DNA from: Tragulus kanchil
Lineage: Eukaryota; Chordata; Mammalia; Artiodactyla; Tragulidae
DNA: 64,000 nucleotides
Direction of reading: 5' to 3'
NCBI GenBank assembly: GCA_022376925.1
Contig: JAIOJX010000025.1
Span: 98,297,608 to 98,361,607, forward strand
Both the position numbers and the translations under genes were made by a program. The notes beneath the pieces were generated by a model. That model worked only from the letters and a program-made list of their open reading frames with translations. It was not told where the DNA came from and did not search any database. This document shows positions 23,725-34,361 of this stretch, one piece after another (positions within the stretch are counted from its first letter, which is position 1; each line of letters begins with the position of its first letter).

Positions 23725-24954
23725 GCAATGTGAAGACATCACTTCTTTTCCTCTAACTTCAGCAGAATCCCTATGCTTGCCTCTGACTCATTCAGTTTAA
23801 TAAGTACATGCTCACCCCAAAGTTGATCAATGAGATGAAGCTTGAGAAGTAAATTTTTCATATTGGCCAAACTGGGGTTCCAGCAATGTGTTAACCTCAT
23901 GTAAGTCAGGTGGGTTCCAAGCCAGGGAATTACAGTTCATGAATACTGGACAGGGATAATCCATAGGAAGGAAACAGAGACCCATTCAAATGGCGTAAGG
24001 GAGATATGATTTTGAACTGTTGACAAAGGTGTGGACTATACTTAGGAAATGTGGTAGACAATGATGAAATGTCTCTGAGGTAGTCACACACAGTCATTTT
24101 TATTTTAGGCCCAAAGAGGTAAGAAGGAAAAAGTTCCTGAACCCAGAGAGAGATCTGTATATGATAGGCTGCCTGCCTAACACAGTGGCCTTAATAGAGA
24201 CACACATGCAATTCATGGTGACCTGACATGACAGAAAATGTTGAAACAAATACTCTCAACTCACACTCTCCTTACACTTTTTTCCTGGTCCTCTTGGATG
24301 CCTCCTAGGTCTACTGCAAGCCAGAAGACAAGGATGCTGATTGTTGGTTATGTTTATTTATTTTGTGTATAAAGTGAAAGATGAATCATCCAGAGATAAA
24401 TATCCCTAAGAATTTGTGTATGAATTTATGTACAAACACACAGTCATGTATGTACCCCATATATATATATGTCTTTATAAATAAGCATGTACCTCAGTAT
24501 ATATATAAAATCATAGATATGAACACATATGCATATGTGTTACAAAATGAGGCCATATCCTATGTATTGCTATCTAGCTGGTTATTAACATAATAAATTA
24601 TGGATATTTTTCCAACCCACATAGTTATGTTTTAAAATTTTTAGTTATATATATATATATTGTATTAGAATAACATATAAAAACTTAATAAGCTCATCAT
24701 AGTTTCTTAGACCATTTTGTTACTAAGAAATTTTTAGTTTCTTTCTGAATTTCTGTTCTATACATTGGTATAATATATTCCCATGTACGCAGCTTTAGGA
24801 ACTGAGGAGCCAGTGGAATCACCATTATACAGATATATACAGATTATTACAGTTCTATCCTTCCTAATTATCCACTGATTTTCAATTTTGTGCACTTAAA
24901 CACAAAAGACAGTGTTCTCCCTCAGTTCTTGTAAAATCTAAACGTTACTCATCT
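23725..24954. other. Unassigned sequence with short TA microsatellites
   Basis: TA-rich microsatellite stretches lie at about 24460-24545 and 24646-24662. Nothing else is recognised. Confidence 0.55.
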
Positions 24955-25400
24955 GTATTAGTCTCCTGGACTGCAGTAACAGATTCCTACAAACTTCATG
25001 GCCTAAATAAGTTTTTCACAATTCTGATGGCCAGAAGTCTGAACTCAAAATGTTAGCTGTATTTGTTCCTTTCAGGTGTTCTTGAGAAGAATCTTCATGC
25101 TTCTCTCCCAGCACCTGGTGTGGACAATTCTTGGCATTTCTTGACTTACAGCTCTTACATTCCAATCTTTATCTTTGCTTTCCCATGATTTTTCTTCTGT
25201 ATCTCTGTGTCTTCATTTCTGTAATTTGTAAGGGCACTTGTAATTAGATTTAGTGTGGACCCTAAATCTGTACGATCTCATCTTGAGATCTTCAGCTTCA
25301 TTATACCTGCAAAACCTGTATTTCCAAATAAAGTCACAGTCACACGTGACTGGGGTTAAAATTTGGGAACATCGTGTTAGAAACACAATTTAATTTACAA
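24955..25400 (-). mobile_element. MaLR (MLT1-like) LTR relic, antisense
   Basis: It begins with ctgtattagtctcctggact and contains cacaattctgatggccagaa, ctctgtgtcttcatttctgt and accctaaatctgtacgatct, matching the order of a reversed MLT1-like LTR. The part from 25013 is repeated at 26143-26530. Confidence 0.55.
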
Positions 25401-27269
25401 AGTCTTTCATATTGTCTTTGCTAACCTCCTCACCTTTCAAACAGCACCACACAGTCAGTCAAGTGTGGCTTGTGGGGGAGACACTATGTCAAGCAAATTA
25501 GTGATAATTCACAGTTTCCATACCAACTGTATATGATAAAAGACTATTTTGCTGACAAGGATAATAATATTAATAATAATAGCTAACATGGTTAATAGTC
25601 ATTTTATTAATTAATAACTGATAAAGTATCAAACATTCTGCTAACCACTGTACAAAGGTTATTTGATTGAATCCTCACAGTACTCTCAAGAAAGGTCACT
25701 GTCCTTTCCATAGGTGAAAAATTAAAGATATTAATAAATGTTTGTCCTAGAATCACAATCAAAGTTTCTCTCTAACTTCTGAGATCATATGGCCAAGCAT
25801 AAGTTTATAATGTTGTCTTTTCTTAAGCTAATAATCAAAAACATGGCTAAAGAATAGTATAGTTATGACAACCAGCATTCTTATTTAATCTTGAATTTAG
25901 TAGAATGTATCCATACACTTGTGAAGGTTTTGTTGTTGTCAAACATATTATTTTTCAACTTTCTAATGAGGTTCTGTTCTAATTCGAGGGATTTAATGTT
26001 TAAAGATAGTGAAAATGTGGAATGGTATCAATTTATCTAGCTATAGACATACTCCAGACACTGGAGTATGCTAGGTGGTTTCTAAAGATTTACCACTTTG
26101 TTTTCCTGCATGTTACAATGTATTTGTAATTCCCTCAAATGCTTTTCACAATTCTGATGGCCAGAAGTCTGAACTCAAAATGTTAGCTGTATTTGTTCCT
26201 TTCAGGTGTTCTTGAGAAGAATCTTCATGCTTCTCTCCCAGCACCTGGTGTGGACAATTCTTGGCATTTCTTGACTTACAGCTCTTACATTCCAATCTTT
26301 ATCTTTGCTTTCCCATGATTTTTCTTCTGTATCTCTGTGTCTTCATTTCTGTAATTTGTAAGGGCACTTGTAATTAGATTTAGTGTGGACCCTAAATCTG
26401 TACGATCTCATCTTGAGATCTTCAGCTTCATTATACCTGCAAAACCTGTATTTCCAAATAAAGTCACAGTCACACGTGACTGGGGTTAAAATTTGGGAAC
26501 ATCGTGTTAGAAACACAATTTAATTTACAAAGTCTTTCATATTGTCTTTGCTAACCTCCTCACCTTTCAAACAGCACCACACAGTCAGTCAAGTGTGGCT
26601 TGTGGGGGAGACACTATGTCAAGCAAATTAGTGATAATTCACAGTTTCCATACCAACTGTATATGATAAAAGACTATTTTGCTGACAAGGATAATAATAT
26701 TAATAATAATAGCTAACATGGTTAATAGTCATTTTATTAATTAATAACTGATAAAGTATCAAACATTCTGCTAACCACTGTACAAAGGTTATTTGATTGA
26801 ATCCTCACAGTACTCTCAAGAAAGGTCACTGTCCTTTCCATAGGTGAAAAATTAAAGATATTAATAAATGTTTGTCCTAGAATCACAATCAAAGTTTCTC
26901 TCTAACTTCTGAGATCATATGGCCAAGCATAAGTTTATAATGTTGTCTTTTCTTAAGCTAATAATCAAAAACATGGCTAAAGAATAGTATAGTTATGACA
27001 ACCAGCATTCTTATTTAATCTTGAATTTAGTAGAATGTATCCATACACTTGTGAAGGTTTTGTTGTTGTCAAACATATTATTTTTCAACTTTCTAATGAG
27101 GTTCTGTTCTAATTCGAGGGATTTAATGTTTAAAGATAGTGAAAATGTGGAATGGTATCAATTTATCTAGCTATAGACATACTCCAGACACTGGAGTATG
27201 CTAGGTGGTTTCTAAAGATTTACCACTTTGTTTTCCTGCATGTTACAATGTATTTGTAATTCCCTCAAA
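25013..27269. repeat. Tandem duplication 9 (unit 1130 bp)
   Basis: Copy A is 25013-26139 and copy B 26143-27269, offset 1130, with about 3 bases of filler at the joint and no internal differences noticed. The content is a MaLR LTR part, a MIR and unassigned sequence. Confidence 0.95.
25560..25790 (+). mobile_element. MIR SINE relic
   Basis: Plus-strand MIR order: aataatagctaacatggtta, attctgctaaccactgtaca, ttgattgaatcctcacagta, a ggtgaaaaattaaag segment, then ttctgagatcatatggccaa. It is old and degraded. The duplicate is at 26690-26920. Confidence 0.65.
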
Positions 27270-27477
27270 GCTGTCTCCTTATTTGGATCGTGTATTAGAG
27301 TTTTCTTTATATTTGAAGAATCATTCTTTCATATTTTATTTTTTCAGTGACATTTTTAGCACATTTTAGTATGAAATATCATACTAAATATCCATACTAA
27401 TATCCATATTGTCTGTTCTGCAATAATTTTATAACAAAGTTTCTATTCCTAAAAGAATTTGATAAAAATTTGCCTAT

Positions 27478-27818
27478 TGGGCTTCCCTGGTAGTCCAGTG
27501 GGTAAGGACACCGCCTTGCAATGCAAGGGGCACCAGTTTGATCCCTGGCCTGGGAAGATCCCAAGTGCCGCGGAGCGGCTGGACTGATGTGTCCAATTAC
27601 CGAGCCAGAGCTCTGGAGCGCATGCGCCCATGGCCGGTGCTTTGCGACAACAGAGGCCACTGCGATGGGAGGCCCACATGGGCCAAAGAACAAAGATGGA
27701 TGAAAAATAGATAAATGAAAGACCAATAGAAGTGGCCCCCCCACCTCCTCCCTCCGCAACCTGCCCCCTCCAATAAATAAATAAATAAATAAATAAATAA
27801 CATCTTAAAAAAAAAAAG
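27478..27818 (+). mobile_element. Recent CHR-like SINE, copy 2
   Basis: The head is gggcttccctggtagtccag with gacaccgccttgcaatgcaa and B-box-like gtttgatccctggcctg; the body has gcgcatgcgcccatggccgg and the family segment gggaggcccacatgggccaa. A C-rich segment (27736-27771) precedes an (aaat)n tail and catctt plus A-run. A direct repeat, tttgcctat, at 27469-27477 and 27819-27827 marks the target-site duplication. Many intact CpGs. Confidence 0.9.
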
Positions 27819-27827
27819 TTTGCCTAT

Positions 27828-28514
27828 AAATTCACCTTAGTTAGTGGATATTTTAGTACTAGACCTTAAAACTTAATATAATTTTCCTTTGAAAATATAT
27901 CTTTTCATGCTCCCTAATAATAAATTTATTTTGTAAATTTATACTATCATAAAATATTTGTATATAATTTCATAAAATCTTCCATATGTTTGTAATCTCT
28001 TATTGGAATTAAATTGTGTTTCTTTGGTTATTTATATAATTGGAAGTATTTGTTTTTTAAAAATCATTATTGTCACCCAGATTTTCCCAGTTTTTAGTAA
28101 TTATTTTCCTTGGTATTCTTTTGTTCACAAAATGTTCTATTCTAATTTTCCTATTAATTCCTCTTCTTTTTTACTTTTAAATTTTCTTAAGTTTACTATT
28201 AACCCATTCTTTTAGTCTTTTTTATTAAATTTAAATTCAGAGCTTCAATTTTTCTTCTGTGTATCATGTTAAATGCATTCCCACTGCTTTCATATGAGGA
28301 AGTGGTTAATCTGTAAATGATTTGGAATTATAGTTTTATTTTATACATATTTTATTCATTTAAATTAATTTTTATTATAGACAACATGTTTTATTTATTT
28401 ATTTTTAACAAGACTGTGCTTTTTGGCATTTAGCCAAAAATGTGGCTTCTAAATTTTCCACCTGTAAAAACTTATTTAGATTTATGAGTAGTTTTATGCT
28501 GTTTATTTATTATT
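27828..28514 (-). other. AT-rich sequence, possibly antisense L1-derived
   Basis: T-rich sequence with phrases such as tccttggtattcttttgttc that recall reversed old L1 ORF2, but too diverged to call. No gene seen. Confidence 0.25.
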
Positions 28515-28529
28515 TGCCTATTTATTCTT

Positions 28530-28865
28530 TTTTTTTTTTAAAAGATTTATTTATTTATTTATTTATTTAGGGCGGGGGTCGGGTTGGGGAGGGAAGGGAG
28601 CAGGCGGGCCACTTCTATTGGTCTTTTGTTTCTCTATGTTCATCTGTCTTTGTTCTTTGGCTCCTGTGGGCCTCCCATTGTGGTGGCGTCTGTTGTTGTA
28701 GAGCGCCAGCTCTGGGCGCATGCGCTCCAGAGCTCTGGCTCGGTGATTGGACACATCAGTCCAGCTGCTCCGCGGCACGTGGGATCTTCCCAGGCCAGGG
28801 CTCGAACCGGGGCCCCTTGCACTGCAAGGCGGTGTCCTTACCCACTGGACCACCAGGGGAAGCCC
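28530..28865 (-). mobile_element. Recent CHR-like SINE, copy 3 (antisense)
   Basis: Reversed: T-run and (attt)n tail, G-rich segment 28570-28608, body with gggcgcatgcgctccagagc and cgcggcacgtgggatcttcc, B-box-like ggctcgaaccggggcc, and head ccaccaggggaagccc. A perfect 15-base target-site duplication, tgcctatttattctt, lies at 28515-28529 and 28866-28880. With copies 2 and 4 it is one of three family members within 4.8 kb. Confidence 0.92.
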
Positions 28866-28880
28866 TGCCTATTTATTCTT

Positions 28881-30500
28881 ATTCACAAGAAAAAAACATG
28901 CATTTTACAGTGTATAAAATTCCATGAATAGAAAGTCACCCTGGCAATTTTGTAGTGTAACATTTATGTCCTTATTGTTTGAAAATATTGCTAATCTGTC
29001 AAATTTTGACTCAATATGAATTTTAATTTGCTAATTCTCTTTACCGTGGTGTTGCATATTGACTGGTTCACATATTTTTTGTATTCTTCTTGGATGACCC
29101 CCTTATCATGCAAAAGGGGGATAATCCTGCAGTTGTCTATTTTGATTAAGGCTTAAATCTTTAAACTTAATTTAATTTAATGTTATTATTACCTCTGGTA
29201 TTTAATTTGTGTTCTCCCATTTGCCTAACATTTCATCTTATATGTGTGTGGGTGTGTGTACATATACTGTATATATTTATCTGTTTTTACTTGCAATTAT
29301 TATACATTGGCTTAGTTTAGATGCATCTGTATAGCTAGATTTTTATCCTAATTCAAGTATATTTGCTAATTTTAGTGTAACATCCTCAATTCTGGAATTT
29401 TTTGCCCTTATAACTTATTTCTAACCAAATAATAAAGCATAAGGAGTCTTTCTAGATACCATATTAACTCTTTACGTTTTCTTCACTGTGTTTACATTTT
29501 GATCACTTTTGGCAAGCTTGCATCAAATGGATTATTTAAATCCATTAAGGTAGTGATATAGACTTCTATCATCTTTTTCTTATGTCATCATAGCTTGTCT
29601 CCACAGAAATATTTGTTTTCTAGTATAAAAAATAAACCATAGTATTTGGATATATCCCTATAAATACCACTTATATAGACACCTTCAAAAATGCACTAGA
29701 ATTATAAATGTTAAAAACACATTTTCACATGAAAAAAAAATCCTACCCCATTTTCATTCTCTCCCATCAGATTTATTTCCTGGTAAGCTGAAATGTCCTT
29801 TAGGAAAATTTTCATTTTCTCCAACTTTGTTGAGATGAGATAGGGAGAGGAAAGCAAAAATGATTTACATGGGGAAAAAAAAAAAAAGAAAGCTTATGAC
29901 TATAGCAGGAAAGGAAAGCTGTCCAGGTCTCAGCATAAGCCTTGGAAACATGCATGGCAACTCTTTAGTTGATGTAGTAATGAAATCTGTGAGAGGTTCA
30001 AGAGTTTGCCTGAAGTTACATTGTTTCAGTAAGATTTTTAAGGGCATAAACCAAGAATTTCCTTTGGGGAGAGAAAAGCACCACATAGAAAAAAAGATTC
30101 ACAGGTTTCTAATCAGTCAGGCTGGTTTTATGTACATCCTAATCAAAAGACAGACACGAAGGGCATCATAGCACACTTCTTCATTTATTAGCAGTGAAAA
30201 CTTGGTAACAGTACTTGGCTTCTAAACCTGAAGTTTCTTCTCCACAAGTGAGTAGAAATGCTCTTGTTTTTATCTAAGGAGCAGATTAGGCTGCATGTAC
30301 AAAGTGTCGAGCTCTGTATACTCCACTTAATCACTCTACCCCCAACAAACAGCTTCCTTTCCTCTCCCTCTCTGTGATTAAAATCTGTCTATACTGGCCT
30401 TTTAGGGGCAAGATTAATTATAGAAACAATATTTCTGTGCCAGGGCTGGAATTAAAGGCATCACTACTTAGGAGAGTTGAAACTCTGGTCTACAGACCAC
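28881..30500. other. Unassigned sequence
   Basis: Contains (tg)n at about 29244-29258 and an A-run at 29875-29886. Two open stretches near 29860-30171 have no recognisable protein features. No gene called. Confidence 0.5.
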
Positions 30501-30962
30501 TACAGTGAGTCCCCAACGTACAAACAGGTTCTGGTCTTGAGAGCACGTTTGTGTGTCCATTTCTTTTGTTAAGTCCAACAAAGTTAACCTAGGTATCTAA
30601 CTAACAAAACTAGCCATATGGTACTGTCATGCAATAGGTTTATAATATTGTCCTTTTCACACAAATAATACATTAAAAAAAAAAATAAGGAAAACATACA
30701 ATCTTACAGTACCTTGAAATTACAGTAGTAACAGGTACATCACCACTGTTTCTATGCTTGCTTCTGGACACTCTAAGCTTGAAATAAAGTACTGTCCCCT
30801 ATACAGTGCCGGATCAAAGGGCACAACCACTTGTAGAGGATGTATGCATCTGAGACTACATGCCAGACCCCTGAATTAACTTCTGCAACTGCACATGCAA
30901 ATGCATACTCACATCTTTGAAAGTCTGCATCTTGAAGATTCATATGGAGAAGACTTGCTGTA
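30501..30962. mobile_element. Non-autonomous Tigger-like DNA transposon
   Basis: The element spans 30503-30960 between TA dinucleotides (30501-30502 and 30961-30962). The left end cagtgagtccccaacgtaca and the reversed right end (cattcatatggagaagacttgctg read backwards) form imperfect terminal inverted repeats. The interior has aagtccaacaaagttaacct, aggtttataatattg and cacaaataatacatt, which I associate with short internally deleted Tigger/TcMar-type elements. No transposase frame remains. Confidence 0.7.
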
Positions 30963-31887
30963 TAGTCTTGGAAAGTGGACTAGCCACCATAAAGTGAGCA
31001 TAAGAAAGTTAAGGAATTCTATTACCTTCCCTCACTAATTTCTAGAAAATGCCTTGTATTCCTCCTCAGACATATAGCTCAAGCATGACTTTTCATTTTT
31101 CCTTACTACTAGAAAAGCCTAGAGGTTCCAGTGGGAACCATCAAAAGAAATTAAATTGTTATGTTTCCCAGGGTTAGAAAAAATGGAGGAAAAAGTGTAT
31201 AGAAAGGTCTATTTCATGTAATTCTGCCATCACACTATTTTCAAACAATCACTTAAGCTCTCATTAGTATAGCCTGGGAATAGATTTCTTTCATTCTGAC
31301 ATTGCCTGAGCCTAGCCCTCAGGTTAGACACCCATTGATTTTAGCTCCCATTCCTCTGTAAAACACATCTGGGTCCTTAATTAATAATTCGGTACATTGG
31401 AGACAAATCTGCCATTGCATGAACATGCCTGATTGAAGGCACAGACATAATGCTCATAGAATGCTGAAAAAAAATGTAATTGCAAGTGAAATTATAAATT
31501 ACTCTTGGCTTTAGGCATCCCTCAAGCTATGGAAAGCAAAAAGCAATTATTTATCTTTGGAGATGGAATTAGCCTTATTTTTTGTTGTTATCTGACTGAT
31601 GCTTATAAATCTTCCCAGCCTGACTCTCTAGTTTGCTAGGAAGGTTAAAAAGAGACCCCACTTTGCTCACACACTCAATCTGTTCCACATTTCTACTTTG
31701 ATTTTTTGTTTGAATTTCTTCTGACTATTGTTTAATACACTAAGGTTTGAATCTATCCAGCAAAACAGTTCCATACCTGTAATTAGTGACTATATTTTAA
31801 ATCTTGTCACAGATGAGAACTGATTTTATTAACTTTCCTATTTCATTAAATGGCTGCTGAATAAGAAGCATTTGCTTTAAGTGTTTT
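30963..31887. other. Unassigned sequence, possible conserved non-coding stretch
   Basis: No repeat recognised. The stretch 31375-31600 is repeat-free and contains ttaattaataattc and aagcaattatttatc motifs of homeodomain-site type. I cannot judge conservation. Confidence 0.35.
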
Positions 31888-31901
31888 AAAATGTATCCTG
31901 A

Positions 31902-32203
31902 GGGCTTCCCCTGGTAGTCCAGTGGGTAAGGACACCGCCTTGCAGTGCAAGGGGCACTGGTTCGATCCCTGGCCTGGGAAGATCCCACGTGCCGCAGAGC
32001 AGCTGGACCTATGTGTCCAATCACCGAGCCGGAGCTCTGGAGCGCATGCGCCCAGAGTGGGCGCTCTGCAGCAAGAGAGGCCACTGCAGTGGGAGGCCCA
32101 CAGGAGCCAAAGAACAAAGACGGATGAAAATGGAGAAATGAAAGACCAATAGAAGTGACCCGACCCCCACCCAAAATAAATAAATAAATAAATCTTTTAA
32201 AAA
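31902..32203 (+). mobile_element. Recent CHR-like SINE, copy 4
   Basis: Head with gggtaaggacaccgccttgc and B-box-like ggttcgatccctggcctg; body with gatcccacgtgccgcagagc, gagccggagctctggagcgc and gggaggcccacaggagccaa; a short C-rich segment (32159-32172) and an (aaat)n-cttt-A tail. A perfect 14-base target-site duplication, aaaatgtatcctga, lies at 31888-31901 and 32204-32217. CpGs are largely intact. Confidence 0.92.
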
Positions 32204-32217
32204 AAAATGTATCCTGA

Positions 32218-32950
32218 AAATTCAGCCGGGTATAGAAGCAATGGCCTTAGCACACGTGCATCTGAAATGCCATGTTTGTGTTTTACAGTGATGCTTGAGA
32301 TTTTATTTATGTGGCATAGACACACGTTTCTTTTGTGGAAGCTGTTTAGTCTTCCATAATTCACTGAAATACTAGTAGCATAGATACAACAGGGCAAATT
32401 CAAGAGTTGAAAGTATTTCATTTCAAATGCAAGATTAGGTTGTATTCATTTTCTGCCCTGATTCAGGTAGTTGAACAAATCATGATCCTCTGTTTTCATT
32501 GCATACAGCAGCCCAACTCTCTAGACCCAGAGAAAGGAAATAAAACCATGTCGCTTCATGCCTGTTTTCTATATTCCTTTGTACTTTCTGGCCATCTGCA
32601 ACCTAGAACCTGAGCTTTAGGCAAAGATTGCTTCTGAAGAACATTGTGACCTAAGACAAGTTATTAAGCTTCCTGGACTTCAGCTTCTCATCTTTGAAAG
32701 GAAGTGGTGAACCGGTCCTAACAGAGGGTATCCCCTCTGATCCTCCAAGTGCCCATTTCCTCAGACTGGTCTCACTGCCTTGTAATGATACAAGGTCCTT
32801 TCTGTCTCCCTCAGTACATTGAGGATTATGAGACAACAGGTATATTCTATCAGATATTACTTTGCACTATAAACATCTAGCTTACATCCTGTTTCTTGGT
32901 CTTCCATCATTTTCCTGTTCAGGGACCCCTCACTGTGACAGACTATGAAG
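32218..32950. other. Mostly unassigned, with a MIR-like patch
   Basis: A reversed MIR-like patch (gacctaagacaagttattaa, then cttctcatctttgaaagga) lies at about 32645-32710. The rest is not recognised. Confidence 0.4.
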
Positions 32951-33037
32951 TATTGAGTTGACCAAAAAGTTTGTTCAGTTATTTTTTCTTTAATGCCCTG
33001 TGGAAAATCCTGAACAAACATTCTGGCTGATCCAATA
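32951..33037. mobile_element. Deleted mariner-type element (MITE)
   Basis: An 83-base element (32953-33035) between TA dinucleotides. The left end ttgagttgaccaaaaagttt and the right end (gaacaaacattctggctgat, ccaa) are imperfect inverted repeats of the mammalian mariner pattern (...ACCAAAAAGTTTGTT...). Almost nothing but the two ends is left, so it is an internally deleted copy. Confidence 0.75.
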
Positions 33038-33954
33038 CAGGGTACACATAATGAATGCTTTTGAAATGGTGGCTTTGGATGATTCTTCCTTCCAGAAACA
33101 ATCCCTACCCTTGAGGTGTTCCTGTGAGGCAGATTTCCCTTCCCGCTTCAGAAAACCACGGGAAGGCAGTAGGGCAGCAATAGGACAAAGTGGAGAGGAG
33201 AGTTGAATTTTTTGTTCTTTATTTTTTGTGTGTGTTCATGTTACAGATGTTTTCGCTGCTCCCTTCACTCTTTTTCCACTTTTGACCATATCACATGCCC
33301 TAAAAAGCTGTGCATCTTATGCCTGTGACACACGAATAGAGCTTTTTTCCCCCAAGAGAAAACTGGAAAGAGATAATATTCTTTCCTTTCCCATATGATA
33401 AGACATCAAGGACAGCCAGTCTGGTTAACAGTCTTCTCTTCACCCACAAGCCTGTTTCCACTGCTCAGTTTGTTGTTCTCATAAGGATCTCATCATTTCA
33501 TTAATACAAAAAATATATATTAAAAGCACAGTACTGCCAAACTCCCCAGATTCCCTCCTCTGGTTTCAAAGAAAAAAATGTATGAGAAAGATTCTGATCC
33601 TGGTCTTGTCCCAACTATTCTCTCCTCCTATCTGGTGGCCACAGAGACTCTCCCCACTGTCTCAGTAATGCCAGAAAGATGTCTCTACACAGACCCTGCC
33701 CCTGCTGCCCCTGCTGTACCTCCATGTAGGTGAATCTACTCTGTATATAAGACTCCATGGCGTTAGGAGGGAAGCTAAGGAATAGGCAGAAGATGCTGGG
33801 AGTGTGAACAACTCAGTAAATTACACCTTTCTTCTCTCTGTTTTGTCAGTTGCAAAAAATCAGTTGAGAAATAGATAAAGAACTTATATACCAGATTCTT
33901 TAGATCTGAAGCTAGTAGACTTGCTAATAATAATGAACTGTTGAACTGAAGCCA
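33038..33954. other. Unassigned sequence
   Basis: Repeat-free as far as I can see. The open stretch 33000-33206 starts inside the mariner relic and has no protein family features. Confidence 0.5.
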
Positions 33955-34195
33955 CCTGTGCTTCCCAGGTGGCACTAGTGGTAAAGAATCCACCTGCCAA
34001 AGCAGAAGATTTGAGACATGGATTTGATACTTGACTTGAGTGGGGAAGATCTGGAGGAGGGCATGGCGACACATTCCAATATGCTTCCTTGGAGAATCTT
34101 TGGACAGAGGAGCCCCAAGGGACCTGGAGGGCTAAAGTTCATAGGGTCACAAAGAGTCAGGCATGACTAAAGTGACCTAGCACACACACAGAAAC
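33955..34195 (+). mobile_element. Bov-tA SINE
   Basis: Full-length form: head cttcccaggtggcactagtg and gtaaagaatccacctgcc, body with ccttggagaatctttggaca and agagtcaggcatgactaaag, ending in an (ac)n tail. Ruminant tRNA-derived SINE with moderate divergence. Confidence 0.85.
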
Positions 34196-34361
34196 TGAAG
34201 TCCTGCCTGACTCTAGCTTTCTGGTTAGATTCCATCAGCCTATCCTCACTGGGGCCTGATCCTGTACGACCTAATGTGAATGAACAGAAAAAGATCGCTC
34301 CCTGAAACAGGTACTAGTATTCATGTTTGCTGGTTGAAGGAACACTGGCTGGAAACAGAAT

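Noticed and set aside
26300..26430. gatctca...tgagatc palindrome as a regulatory site
   Set aside because: Seven-base arms inside an old LTR relic; expected by chance.
29860..30171. 103-codon open frame in non-repeat sequence
   Set aside because: No family features, no splice-signal or promoter support, and a matching antisense frame. Length is compatible with chance.
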